The notes under the pieces were generated by a model. That model saw only the letters and a program-made list of their open reading frames with translations. It ran no database searches and had not been told where the DNA came from. This document shows positions 10,381 through 20,344 of a stretch of 64,000 bases of DNA, piece after piece (the stretch's first letter is position 1; each line of letters starts with the position of its first letter). Origin of the DNA: Nannochloropsis oceanica (lineage: Eukaryota; Sar; Eustigmatophyceae; Eustigmatales; Monodopsidaceae); contig CP038135.1 of assembly GCA_004519485.1 (NCBI GenBank), positions 435,001 to 499,000 of the forward strand, in the 5' to 3' direction. The translations under genes were made by a program, and so were the position numbers.

Positions 10381-12348
10381 ATGAAAGGGGGGGCATTCAG
10401 CATCCCTCCCTGTGATTTCAAGAACAGCCCATCTCTGTCCTCTGCGAGTGTGCCATCCAAACCGTCGCCCCCATCATCAATCCCTGACGAGGAACACCTG
10501 CACCAGCACCCCATCAAAGCAATCGTGGCCCTCCACCAAGGCCATCTAGACGCCCTCCTGCTCGAGGCCAAGCCGTCGGAAGGAGGTCCAAATCAGGGTC
10601 TCGCCACCAGCACTTCCAGGGACGAATTTGCGAGTAACGGCACGGCCTCCACCATCACCATTCCTGGCTCAGATATCATGGATCCCCAAAAGGTGGAGGA
10701 AGAGAGCCTGCTCTCGGAGGCGGCGCGGAGAAAGAGCCGTCGGCTTGTGTATCTGTGCGGGTTCTGTGCCTCGCTAACAAGTATTTTGCTTGGCTACGAC
10801 GTGGGCGTCATGTCTGTCGCACGTAAGTATGTGGACAGGCAACTCTCGCTCACCAGCGTGCAAAGCGAGATAGTGATGGGATCCTTGAACCTTGTGGCGG
10901 CGTTTGGAGGCCTGATTGCAGGCAAGGCAGCGGATAAATTCGGACGGAACCGCGCGATTGCATTGGCGTGCCTCATCTTTGTGACAGGGAGTGCTTGCAT
11001 GACAATGGCCTGGAATTTTCGGATGTTGCTTGTAGGGCGAATCGTGACAGGTTTGGGGGTGGGATGTGGTTTTGTCATTGCCCCGGTGTACATTGCTGAG
11101 ATCACGCCACCGGATATCAGGGGAAGGATGGTGTCATTGACGGATGTTTGCATCAATATTGGGATTGTCCTTGGCTCCGTAGTGGGATTTTTGTGTCAGC
11201 AGACGATTAGGTCGGATGATGCCAAGTGGCGGGTTATGCTCGGAATAGGCATTATCCCTCCCATTGTCATTTTGCTGTTTCTGAGGGTTTTGCCCGAGTC
11301 CCCCCGGTGGCTCCTGCTACAAGGCCGCGTCCCTGAAGCCCGGCACGTCCTAAGAAAGATCACTGGACTGGACCAGGAGGCTGAGCGCGAGGTTGTGGCC
11401 ATCGAGGAGGCGATTCAAATGGAACGAGACGTCACCACGGATTGGTCTGAGGTCCTCTGTCCCCGTCATCGCGCAATCCTCCTCCCCGTCCTCATGGGTC
11501 TCGGCCTTGGCTTCTTCCAGCAGGCCTCCGGGTCCGAAGCCGCCGTGTATTATTCCCCCAAAATCCTCGCGGAGGCCGGCGTGTCGGGCACAGCCCAACA
11601 GTCTATCGGGAATATTGCGATTTGTACGTTTAAATTTGTGGGGGAGATAATAGCGATGCTCTCTATGGATAGGGTGGGGCGTAAACCCTTGTTTGTCCTC
11701 TCGGCCTTGGGCTCTGGCTGCTTCCTCGTCGTGGCGGGCGCCTGTTTCCAATTTCGACTCCCTCCGTTCTTGCTTGCCTCGAGCCTGTGTTTGTTTATGG
11801 GGTTCTTCTCGGTGGGGATGGGCGCCATCACCTTTGTGGTTGCAAGCGAGATATTCCCGTTGCCTGTCCGAGGGAAGGCCATGGCGTTGGCTGTGTTTAT
11901 AAACCGGCTGTTGAGTGGGGTGGTGGCGTTGACGTTTTTGAGTCTGGTGGACGCGGTGACGTACGCAAAGACCTTTTATTTGTTTGCGGCGTTTTCGTTT
12001 CTGTCCACGGTGTTTTATGGGTGCTTTTTGCCAGAGACGAAAGGGAAGAGCTTGGAAGACATATCGATTTTGTTCGAGAAGGAGAGTGCAGAATACGAGG
12101 CGCATGCCCACCCTCAAGACCAGCAGCAGCGGCGTGGCGGACTCTCTTTTCTGGCCTCCTCCTCTTCTTTTTCTCCTACTGCTGCTGGTACTGCCCGTAA
12201 CGGCATTGGTTCTGGGAGGGGAAGTGGCCCCTCAACAGCGGGTTCGTCGTTGAATTCTTTATCGGATGGGATGCCTCGGCCCCTGACGGGGGGTATGGGG
12301 AGGTACCACACTGTGGATGAGAAGGTAAGGGATGGAAGTGAGGTTTAA
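10381..12348 (+). CDS. Sugar-porter family MFS transporter (hexose/inositol type)
   Basis: This is a proton-coupled sugar or polyol transporter of 655 residues with twelve predicted membrane spans. Diagnostic sugar-porter motifs appear in order: GYDVGVMS in TM1, GKAADKFGRNRAIA between TM2 and TM3, GRIVTGLGVGCGF, PVYIAEITPPDIRGR, PESPRWLLLQGR after TM6, QQASGSEAAVYYSP in TM7, DRVGRKPLF, and the PETKGKSLEDI signature after TM12. About 115 residues precede TM1, and a second in-frame ATG at 10678 (MDPQKVEEES) would give a more usual cytosolic N-terminus. I keep the first because the frame between is not obviously untranslated. The C-tail is Ser/Gly-rich and disordered. Substrate cannot be read from sequence; TM7 QQASGSEA departs from the common QQxSGINAVxYY of hexose carriers, and inositol or pentose transport is possible. 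Confidence 0.92.
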   Translation: MKGGAFSIPPCDFKNSPSLSSASVPSKPSPPSSIPDEEHLHQHPIKAIVALHQGHLDALLLEAKPSEGGPNQGLATSTSRDEFASNGTASTITIPGSDIMDPQKVEEESLLSEAARRKSRRLVYLCGFCASLTSILLGYDVGVMSVARKYVDRQLSLTSVQSEIVMGSLNLVAAFGGLIAGKAADKFGRNRAIALACLIFVTGSACMTMAWNFRMLLVGRIVTGLGVGCGFVIAPVYIAEITPPDIRGRMVSLTDVCINIGIVLGSVVGFLCQQTIRSDDAKWRVMLGIGIIPPIVILLFLRVLPESPRWLLLQGRVPEARHVLRKITGLDQEAEREVVAIEEAIQMERDVTTDWSEVLCPRHRAILLPVLMGLGLGFFQQASGSEAAVYYSPKILAEAGVSGTAQQSIGNIAICTFKFVGEIIAMLSMDRVGRKPLFVLSALGSGCFLVVAGACFQFRLPPFLLASSLCLFMGFFSVGMGAITFVVASEIFPLPVRGKAMALAVFINRLLSGVVALTFLSLVDAVTYAKTFYLFAAFSFLSTVFYGCFLPETKGKSLEDISILFEKESAEYEAHAHPQDQQQRRGGLSFLASSSSFSPTAAGTARNGIGSGRGSGPSTAGSSLNSLSDGMPRPLTGGMGRYHTVDEKVRDGSEV

Positions 12349-14133
12349 GCAGTCTATGTTCATGTCAGAAAAGTAGGGAAGTGAAGAAAAGTTTGTGTAT
12401 GATGTTGTAGATGACTGGGGGGCGAGGGTAGGGTGGGGTACACGGGGGGAGGAGAGGGAAGGAGAAAAACAAGTACATATTGCGGAGAAAGAGGGGGAAA
12501 TGGCACATAAGATTACCGTTAGGAAAGAGAGCATGATGGAGTAGAGAAAAGGTGCGTGTGTCGAAATCTAGAAGGAATCTTGAAAGAGAGGGGATGGGAG
12601 ACAGAATGAACGGCGAACGGATCAGGAGGTGATGGGAAGGGTGGTGGTCTGGTGTATCTTGTTCCGAGGAGATATTAAAGAAGGCGGAAAGAAAGGCAAA
12701 TATGTACAAGGTGCAATAGTGGAAGAAAATAATACATACAGAGAGAAGTAACGAGCGTGAGATAGAGAGAGAGAGGGGGGGTTCCTACCATGCGACAAAG
12801 TGAGAGGGAGAGAGAGAGAAAGAGTGTGAGGGAGATCAGAGATAGGTGGGGGAGAGTCAGGTAAGGGTTGTAATTTGTAAAGTTGCATGGAACAGGGGGT
12901 AGGCGGCGCAGTGGGAGGCGCTGGTCCGGTACTGTAGGGTTAACGGCATGTTTGCATGTGTGTCGTGTGTGTGAAAAACTTGGGACCCCAGAAAACGTGT
13001 TGAAAAGTGCAGAAAGCTGTTTCGAGGAAAATAGGGATTAGACGTTGATTCGACGAAAGCATGAAGACGTGAGGAAGGAAAGAGCGCAGTGGTTGTCTAT
13101 TGGCTCAGAATCAGCTTGACGGGAAGGGAAGGGAGGCGCGCCAGAAAAGGCTCTGGGAAATGTCCACCTATACGCTTGAATTTTTCTGGATATAATGCCT
13201 GTCCTCAGGACTTTCTCAACAAGCTTGTCGCAATTTTTTCTCCCACTCACGCCCAAAAAAAATGATTCGAAGAATGACACACCACAGCACCACATTAATG
13301 CTCACGGGCCCATGCTTTGAAGGCCACAGCCGAAAGATTGGAGAAGAGAGAAGTAAACATCAAAGCATCCCAAAAATGACATATCATACCAGCGCTGCTT
13401 GCCGTTTGCCTTCGTCGACTCTTTTTGTTTTCTTTCATTCATCAGAGATTTGAGTATGCTAGGGATCTCTTGGAACGACGGCAGAGAGATGGAAACAAAA
13501 AGCTCCGGGCTTGTACGTGTGTGCTGTTTGAGTTGAGTATAGGAAGGAATATGATAAGACAAATGCCAGCGCCATCATTCCACGCAGCGTGACGCACGTG
13601 ATGATTAACCTAGGGTCAGATCTCAAAGATTAAGTTTTACCATCACACAGCGCATCTCCGTCAAGGACAGGGTGCTCGTGCAGTAGGGTTGTAGTCATCA
13701 CGCCCTTCTTCCTCTACATCCACTTGATTCCATTTCCTTTCTCTTCCCAGCCGCCCACGTACCCTATTGTGTCCCCAATCCCCGCAGCCGAGAATGAAAT
13801 CGACTCGAGGCCTCGCGACAGAAGCCTCAATAAAGTCGAGCCTCTTGCTTTGAATCTCTCCCGTTGCGCGCTCCTCCTCCACCAATCTGCCCGCCAGCCG
13901 AGTGCATCTGGGAACGGCCGTTGCCACTCTTTCCCCTCCAACAGCCAATTTCCAAACTCTAAAATCGTCCGCCGACTCAATAAATACATGGATGGACTTA
14001 ACTACTAGCAAGCCCCTGCTTTCCTAAAACTTGCTCTCCTTCCTCCCGCCTGCCCCTCATTCGCACCACCACCATACCACAACCATTATAATTCCAACAG
14101 ACAATAACATAAAGACAATCGATGAGCACCTTT
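12349..14133. other. Long gene-free stretch between convergent genes
   Basis: This is 1.8 kb with no gene I can support. From 12400 to 12880 the plus strand is strongly purine-rich (GGGAGGA, GAGAGAGAG) and may be 3' UTR of the transporter. Around 13714-13989 open frames overlap on both strands (on the minus strand an ATG at 13989 gives 91 codons), but none has clear family character or splice context. Confidence 0.45.
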
Positions 14134-15200
14134 TTAGGGCAGACCATCAAGCGCCTTCACAGCTGCTGCCTGCCACTCGGGCTTCGTCTTGGCCACAGCG
14201 TACAGCTCGTCCGTGATCTAGACGAGGAGGCATAGGGAAATGAAGAAAGGGAAGGGAAAAAGATTGCTTTGGTGCCGCATCTTCAAAGATCACAATAATT
14301 GAGGATGAATTGACGTATTCCGTTGCAAGCAAGATGAAAGAAGTGCAGATAGCGAGCAATTTACAGCGCCGCGCTAGACAAAAAAGGACGAAGAAAGAGA
14401 GGCTTACATTTGAGCTGGGTCGAAAACCACGCTTGATCATTCGCCCAAAGATATCCAGTGCATCCTCCACCTATGTTTCAGAATGGAAATGAGGTGAGTT
14501 TCGAGTGAGCCTGTGTGATAATACATGACTATCTACAGCTCAACCCAATCCTTTCTCTTCCCTCCTTGTCCTCTTCCTTACCTTGTGGCTCTCGAGCAAG
14601 ATTTGAATCGTCTCCTCGTAGTCCTCCGCCACCGGTGCAGGCGTCCAAGGGGTGCCTGAATTTTAATTGGACGTAGTGGGATTTGATTGAGTAGAATGAT
14701 TAAATTTAAAGTGCAATGCAGAAGAATTGGATAAAAAGGAAGGCATCACATGTCTCTGGGGTTTTAAAAAGCGCATCTCTTCGCGGTAGTATGCCATCCA
14801 GACCATTCTGAATTGACATATATCAGGAGCCCTGTCTGTTGCCTACAGTGAGATTCCAAAAGTTCATCCCAAGCATCTCCACTTTAGCGCGGGACTCACC
14901 TGAGGGTTCCCTGCCCTCCTCCTCCTCACTCTCTGTCGCCGAGGGCATCTTGCTCCCATCCAACGGCAGCTGGGTCACCGACGTGCTCGAGACATACCTC
15001 TGCTCGTGTTTGTATGAGTGGTGGGGGAGGGTATGGATCTCTCTCTCATGCATCACGCTGCCCCATCCTCCTCCCTCTCTCTTCTTCCCCTTCTCACGTA
15101 CCAAGGAGGCCACGACGGGACACGCTACGGCTCTCTGCGAGGTCGGAATGACCACCGATGCCACAGTCGCCCCACGCCGCAGTAGTTGTCGTAGGGCCAT
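14134..15200 (-). CDS. Six-exon gene for a small, probably mitochondrial protein of unknown function
   Basis: I built this from splice sites: exons 15200-15102, 14999-14900, 14835-14750, 14655-14582, 14470-14408 and 14217-14134, each flanked by GT and AG. Exon 1 encodes an Arg/Ala-rich start (MALRQLLRRGATVASVV) with few acids, typical of a mitochondrial presequence. Exon 2 contains an acidic ATESEEEEGREPS stretch. Exons 3-6 give MVWMAYYREEMRFLKPQRH, PVAEDYEETIQILLESHK, VEDALDIFGRMIKRGFRP and KTKPEWQAAAVKALDGLP then stop, about 165 residues in all. The exon 5 peptide resembles the second helix of a PPR unit, but one copy is not evidence for a PPR protein. Phases agree at every junction except exon 3 to exon 4, where one base is lacking. 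That points to a missed alternative site or a sequence error. The gene is divergent from the zinc-knuckle gene. Function unknown. Confidence 0.55.
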
Positions 15201-15725
15201 GTGCTGTTGACGTCGGGAAGCGTGTTATTGTGGGAAGTTGGTGATGTGTTGTCTTGGAGGAGGACCTATCTAGAGACGAGTCTAAGTGCATTCATTGCCT
15301 TGCTTGAAAGAACAATAGGACGCCACAGCACCAGCGCTGCTACGAGACGACAAGCAGAATACAGAGGGCAAGGAAGAGACGTCAGCATGCGTCTATATGT
15401 GGCAGTGCATGCAGGAAAGGCTGGTGATATGAAAGGCGATGAGGCGGACGCGCAGAGACCATCATCTGATGCAATTCAGCATACAGCAGCCTTCTTCACC
15501 GAATTTAATCCCTCTAACGCACACACCCTTACCACATCCACATAATCACAGCTACATAAGCTGCTCAGCTGATCTGTGCTGCTGTACATGCCCTGGCCGC
15601 AGGCGCATTACACATTCGCCAGCTAGGCCTCTCTTAGACCTCCTCTCCCACGCACATAATTACCCAACGTCGATTCTACCACACAAGGGGCACCTCTTAC
15701 ACTCGAGTGGTGGTCAGCTGAGCAT
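15201..15725. promoter_or_regulatory. Divergent promoter region
   Basis: This separates the ATGs of the minus-strand six-exon gene and the plus-strand RRM/zinc-knuckle gene. No TATA-like box or other named element stands out, and no gene is visible. Confidence 0.4.
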
Positions 15726-17723
15726 ATGAGCAAGCGCTCGAAAAAAGGCGCGGCTGCTGCCGCTGCTGCTGCAGCTGCAAAAGACGAGGAGGAGATGGTG
15801 GAGGCGACGGACGTGGACGAGCAAGGAGAAGAAAGCAACCGGCCAAGCAAGAAGAGCAAGTCGTCCCCGCTTAGCTCATACACGCTCAAGGGCGTGGATG
15901 TGGAAAAAGCGGAGGGGGACGAGACGGAAAGGGACGAGGATGAAAACAAGACGTCGCATGGTAACAGCCACAGCTCCAAGAGCAGCAAGTCCCCGCGGGC
16001 TAGAAAATCCCCTTCTCCCTCACACAAATCCGACTCGGCTGACAAGCCTTCTCGAACAGCATCACCAAGAGGCGAGCAGGACAGTGTAACTCTGGCAGTG
16101 CCTATAACAAGTGCCTCGGCCAAAGCAATTCTTCCGTACAGCAGCCCCAAGAACGGTTTATCCTCCAAATCACGACATGCCTCCCGCTCTCCCTCTCCTT
16201 CCCTCCCTCCTCCCCCTCCTACTCTTCCTCCTGCAGTCCCTGGCCAGACCCTGGCAACAACACTCCCAAAACCCGACTCATCTGCTGCTCTCCTCCCCAG
16301 TGTTGCTTCAGCTGAGTCTGTCCTTGTCCCTAAAAAGACAGCAGCTTCCTTATCAAGTTTTGCCAAGCGCCTTCTTGTTCCCCGAGCTCCTCAGGAAGTG
16401 GAGGTACCCGAGGCGATTCCATTGAACGATTTCATCTTGGAAGGCTTTGGGCAGGAGCATGTGCATCGACCCACGGCTCAATTGGAGGAGGATGAGAGCA
16501 GTGAGGAGGAGGAGGGAGGGGAGGAGGGAGGGGTCGCAAGTGTGGGCAAGCCGGGGGCAGTGGGGTGTGTGGGGGACGATAAGGACGAGGATGGTGAGGA
16601 ACGGAAGGAGGACGCGCCCGTGCATACGTGTAAGACGCTACGGGCGTGGAACCTGTGGTTTTCGAGCACGGAAGACACGTTGAGGAGGGCTTTCGGGAGG
16701 TTTGGGGAGCTGGAGCGTTTTGAGATGTTGTATGACCGGGATACGAAGAAGTTTCGAGGGGTGGTGATTGCCACGTATAAGAAGGCGAGTGACGCGGGGA
16801 GGGCTTTGACGGAAATGGAAGGAACAAGGATCGACAACCGGAATGTATTCTTGGAGGCTTCGGAAAGGAAAAAGAGGGGGTCGATGGGGAAGGGGGAATC
16901 ACGGTATTTCCTCCTTGATAAGACCTTATTCTGCCGTCGGTGCCATGAGGTGGGACATACAATGAAATTCTGCCCGAATCCCGCCAAGGCAAAGCCATGC
17001 ACTATTTGCGCGGCAATTGATGGAGGCCACGATGCTGACTCCTGCCCCGAGGTGGTGCGTGCGGGGCCTGTGGGTGTGTTGTGTTTGCAGTGCGGTGCTT
17101 CGGGTCACGAGGACTCGGTGTGCGTTCGAAGGCTGAGGGCCACGGCGGAGTTGAAGGCACACACAAGTGTCCGATGCTTGAGATGTGCACAGATGGGGCA
17201 TGGCGCATTGTGTGGACCTCATGCTGCTGCTGCTGCTGCTGCTGCTGATGGTGGGAGAGGAGGAGGGAGGAAGTCTCCCAGGTATGTTTATTGCTTTCGG
17301 TGTGGATCTTCGGGCCATTTTGGATATCACTGTGATTCGCGACCGCAGGGGGGAACGGATACACCAATGCTTCGTCGTCATTCCTACTCGGGGACGCACA
17401 TTCGGTACAATGCCACGGACCCTCCCCCTCCTTTTCCTCCATCTGGACCTCCTGCCTACGAGGCCCCCTCCCATATCCCGCAACATCCTCTTGTCCCTGC
17501 TCCGATTGCCCCGACCTACTATCTCCAACAGGGAAGGGGAGGCGAGACGGTTGGAGGGAGGAGTAGTGGGGTCGATGATGGTGGTGGAGGAGGAGGAAGC
17601 CGTCACGACCGGAACCCCGCACTACCTCCCCAGTATCACGCCGCGCACGCTTCATCAGGAACGTATTCCCCTCCACGACAGGATTATAAGCGGCGGAGAT
17701 CGGGGGGAAATGAACGTAACTGA
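15726..17723 (+). CDS. RRM plus five-zinc-knuckle RNA-binding protein
   Basis: This is a 665-residue nuclear-type RNA-binding protein. The first 300 residues are disordered: MSKRSKKG, a poly-Ala run, acidic blocks and many SP/RS-like dipeptides (RSPSPS, RKSPSPSHK). An RRM spans roughly 300-375 (LRAWNLWFSSTEDTLRRAF as RNP2 and helix, KFRGVVIATYKKASDAGRAL as RNP1). Five CCHC knuckles follow between about 402 and 540: CRRCHEVGHTMKFC, CTICAAIDGGHDADSC, CLQCGASGHEDSVC, CLRCAQMGHGALC and CFRCGSSGHFGYHC. The second has one extra residue in its spacing. A poly-Ala run separates the fourth and fifth. The tail is Pro/Gly-rich. Five knuckles recall Air1/Air2 of the TRAMP nuclear-exosome adaptor, but those lack an RRM; ZCRB1 and RSZ splicing factors have an RRM with one or two knuckles. 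The role is therefore open: RNA surveillance or splicing. Confidence 0.88.
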   Translation: MSKRSKKGAAAAAAAAAAKDEEEMVEATDVDEQGEESNRPSKKSKSSPLSSYTLKGVDVEKAEGDETERDEDENKTSHGNSHSSKSSKSPRARKSPSPSHKSDSADKPSRTASPRGEQDSVTLAVPITSASAKAILPYSSPKNGLSSKSRHASRSPSPSLPPPPPTLPPAVPGQTLATTLPKPDSSAALLPSVASAESVLVPKKTAASLSSFAKRLLVPRAPQEVEVPEAIPLNDFILEGFGQEHVHRPTAQLEEDESSEEEEGGEEGGVASVGKPGAVGCVGDDKDEDGEERKEDAPVHTCKTLRAWNLWFSSTEDTLRRAFGRFGELERFEMLYDRDTKKFRGVVIATYKKASDAGRALTEMEGTRIDNRNVFLEASERKKRGSMGKGESRYFLLDKTLFCRRCHEVGHTMKFCPNPAKAKPCTICAAIDGGHDADSCPEVVRAGPVGVLCLQCGASGHEDSVCVRRLRATAELKAHTSVRCLRCAQMGHGALCGPHAAAAAAAADGGRGGGRKSPRYVYCFRCGSSGHFGYHCDSRPQGGTDTPMLRRHSYSGTHIRYNATDPPPPFPPSGPPAYEAPSHIPQHPLVPAPIAPTYYLQQGRGGETVGGRSSGVDDGGGGGGSRHDRNPALPPQYHAAHASSGTYSPPRQDYKRRRSGGNERN

Positions 17724-18139
17724 GGAATAGGATGGTTGCGATGGAGGGGGAAGAGGGGAGAAGGCGATGAAGTGTACAAGTAGGAGGAGGAGGAGGAGGA
17801 GGAGGAGGAGGAGGAGGAGGAGGAGGAGGAGGAGGAGGATGGCTAGACAGAAAGCAAACGATACCACGAAGAATAACTAGCCAGTCAAAAGCCGAGGGGA
17901 GTAGACACACCCGCAACGATGGCAACCATAGCAATCGCTAAAAAGAAACAGTACACAAGAACAGCAAAAAAGAAAGGAGTCCGTCGTTTGGAAAAATGCC
18001 GCTGAAAGCGCAGTCGCAGAGCACTCGGTTCAAAGTTTGTTCCATTTGTGCAGTTCAATACCCCTTCCTGTTTTTGATGTTGCAGATCCACTTAACCTGC
18101 ACACATACCACGCCATACCAGGTTGCGCTGGCCGTCACC
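17724..18139. other. 3' region and leader with AGG microsatellite
   Basis: This contains the 3' flank of the zinc-knuckle gene and the leader of the CobW gene. The AGG microsatellite at 17782-17838 is the only structure. The last 144 bases are in frame with the CobW gene, from an ATG at 17996, but look like leader rather than protein. Confidence 0.5.
17782..17838 (+). repeat. (AGG)19 microsatellite
   Basis: This is an uninterrupted AGG triplet run of about nineteen units, counted by eye. It lies just after the stop of the zinc-knuckle gene, in presumed 3' UTR. Confidence 0.95.
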
Positions 18140-19990
18140 ATGGTCGAGCCCATCAATTTGTGTCTGGGGTACGAACAGCGCGTGTTGGATTCCTTGACGC
18201 GACCTTTCATCTTGCCCGTCACACTCATCACGGGTTTCCTCGGCTCAGGGAAGACAACCCTGCTGCGCAGCCTCCTAGCGCAAAAGCAGAACCTTCGTAT
18301 CGCCACTCTGGTCAACGACCTCGGAGAATTCAACCACGACGTGCAGTTGTTGGAGCTGGTTACGACTTCCTCCCTCAAGCCCATGCATCACCCTCTCTCC
18401 CACCAGCCTGCCTCAGATCGCGTAATCGACCTGCACGGCAACTGTCTCTGCTGCTCAAATCTCCAGCAAGACATGCGACAGAATGTATGGGAATGCTTGC
18501 AAACGCCGGACGGAGAAGCCCGGGCTGTGGATTACCTGGTGATTGAAACGAGTGGTGTCACTGACCCGGAGACCCTTATTCGCGCCTTGGACGAGAAATT
18601 CGGAAAGATGACTCGCGCGCGCCTGGACAGTGTCGTGACTGTGGTGGATGCGGATGTATTGTACTCCGAGCTGACTTCGTCTATGAATTGTGCGACAAAA
18701 GCCGCTCCTGATGATGATATTTCGGTGGTGGGAAGAGTAGGAGTATCTGCTCCACCACTTATGTCCACCGCACGGCGACACCAACTCGAATGCGCCGATA
18801 TCATTCTCCTCAACAAGATCGATCTCCTACAAGACTCTAGCCAACTAGATATTGTCGAAGCATGCTTGCAGACACTCAACCCACTTGCTCGTATTCATCG
18901 CACGCGCTATGCAGAGGTCCCTTTGCCCTGTGTCCTCGACGTGGAGCTCCCAGATGTTGGGATAGGCCAGATGACACACGAGACGGGCACTGCGAACTTC
19001 GCCACCCGCAATGCCTCTACACTTCGATCTCAGGCCTCGCGCAACGTAACCATCAGAAGGAAGGCGAATTGTTTGCTGACAGGATCCACAGCTGCCTGTG
19101 CTGCTGATGCTCCGGCTTTGACGGACAAGAACCCGATGGCTACCCACCTCATCACTGATGGCCTCTCTGCTCTTACGTTTGAAAGCACCTGTCCATTCCT
19201 CCTGTACAAGCTCCAACATTTCTTCTCTCATGTTTTCCCTGCTGAGGCCGTGGTTCGCTGCAAAGGGTTTATGCACGTCAGGGACCTGCCCGGGAGGCGC
19301 GTGGCTCTAAGCATGAGCGGGCGTCGGCGTTTTCACGTCTCGGACGAAGGTCCATGGCAGTCGGCCCCGAAGACGCAACTGGTCTTTATCGGCCACGAGC
19401 CCGGCTTTGATAAAGCAGTGGTCGAGATTGCATTGACAGAAGCTTGTGCAGGTTGGGATGGGAACGTGGAGAAAGGAGGAAATGATGATGCCTCAGCCTC
19501 AGTTCAATTGGCGGCCAAAGTACGGGCCCTCGTCGCCCAGGATGAACGGATGGAATTGGTGGACCTCCACACACTCCTCGCACCTCTACTGTTCCCGCGT
19601 ATGCGAGACAAGGCCGAGGAGTCTATGTCCAGTCTGCCCGTGTGGGCGAACTGTTTGGTGGCATTTCGCTTGACCGGGGCGCCGTCCTTGGGCGTGACAT
19701 CGGAGCACCTACGAATGACACACGGAGTGGATCTAAATGCAATGAGTCGGGCCTTGCAAGCGAAGGTTAATTTGGCCGGTGTGCTAGAAATGCCACTCCT
19801 ACATACGTTGCCATTCGGGGGGGGGGAAGAGGACGTGGCCTTGTGTTTTGTTGTGAAGGATGGGGAGGAAGCGGAGGGACGAGGGGAAACGTACTATACC
19901 AAGGCGTGGGAGTGGATGGTGTCAGCGGCGGCCAACACTGTGACTTCTCGCTTCTTGGGTCACTTGAAGTTGTGCAAGTGCGGCCACTAA
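18140..19990 (+). CDS. COG0523/CobW G3E GTPase, putative metal chaperone
   Basis: This is a 616-residue P-loop GTPase of the CobW/ZNG1 family, whose members deliver zinc or cobalt to client metalloproteins. I see Walker A GFLGSGKTTLL (about residues 32-42), the family metal-binding motif GNCLCC (100-105), ETSGVTDP (switch/Walker B region, about 136-143) and NKIDL (225-229) for guanine specificity. The CobW C-terminal beta domain runs from about residue 375 (GFMHVRDLPGRRVALSMSGR, then TQLVFIGHEPGFD). The protein is longer than the usual 320-450 residues. Extra length comes from inserts near 185-215, 275-335 and 445-490. The ATG at 18140 is preferred because MVEPINLC sits just before the conserved PVTLITGFLG strand. 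An earlier in-frame ATG at 17996 would add 48 residues of leader-like sequence. Which metal it handles cannot be read from sequence. Confidence 0.92.
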   Translation: MVEPINLCLGYEQRVLDSLTRPFILPVTLITGFLGSGKTTLLRSLLAQKQNLRIATLVNDLGEFNHDVQLLELVTTSSLKPMHHPLSHQPASDRVIDLHGNCLCCSNLQQDMRQNVWECLQTPDGEARAVDYLVIETSGVTDPETLIRALDEKFGKMTRARLDSVVTVVDADVLYSELTSSMNCATKAAPDDDISVVGRVGVSAPPLMSTARRHQLECADIILLNKIDLLQDSSQLDIVEACLQTLNPLARIHRTRYAEVPLPCVLDVELPDVGIGQMTHETGTANFATRNASTLRSQASRNVTIRRKANCLLTGSTAACAADAPALTDKNPMATHLITDGLSALTFESTCPFLLYKLQHFFSHVFPAEAVVRCKGFMHVRDLPGRRVALSMSGRRRFHVSDEGPWQSAPKTQLVFIGHEPGFDKAVVEIALTEACAGWDGNVEKGGNDDASASVQLAAKVRALVAQDERMELVDLHTLLAPLLFPRMRDKAEESMSSLPVWANCLVAFRLTGAPSLGVTSEHLRMTHGVDLNAMSRALQAKVNLAGVLEMPLLHTLPFGGGEEDVALCFVVKDGEEAEGRGETYYTKAWEWMVSAAANTVTSRFLGHLKLCKCGH

Positions 19991-20344
19991 ATTGTACAAA
20001 TACCGCACATTATAACAGAATGAAAGAAAACTTGTTGAACTATGTATCGGGGGACCATGTGAAGTCCGCTCGCCAAACCATAAGCTCGCCGAGAATTGAA
20101 AAGTCATATGGACAACACACACTTTGCATGCACCAACAAAGCCTACGCCAAGCCTATACCAGCCTTGTAATTGATGAGATGGTTAAGGACGAGTATTCAG
20201 ACTTGTTATTAGCCCATTAGACAGATGCATTCTAATGCTGCATCATCATCCAACCCCTGGTCGCTCCTCCACAGGCAACTCACTTCCGATACAACCACTA
20301 CACCACACATCCAGCCACCCACATCCACATCCACTTCCGTAACG
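19991..20344. promoter_or_regulatory. Intergenic region upstream of TPX2-like gene
   Basis: No gene is seen. An in-frame ATG at 20225 lies in this stretch and would extend the TPX2-like protein by 40 Thr/Ser-rich residues. No recognisable element otherwise. Confidence 0.4.

Noticed and set aside
13661-14011. Overlapping open frames on both strands
   Set aside because: The longest minus-strand frame begins without ATG, overlapping frames on either strand are equally open, and no splice context or family resemblance supports any of them.
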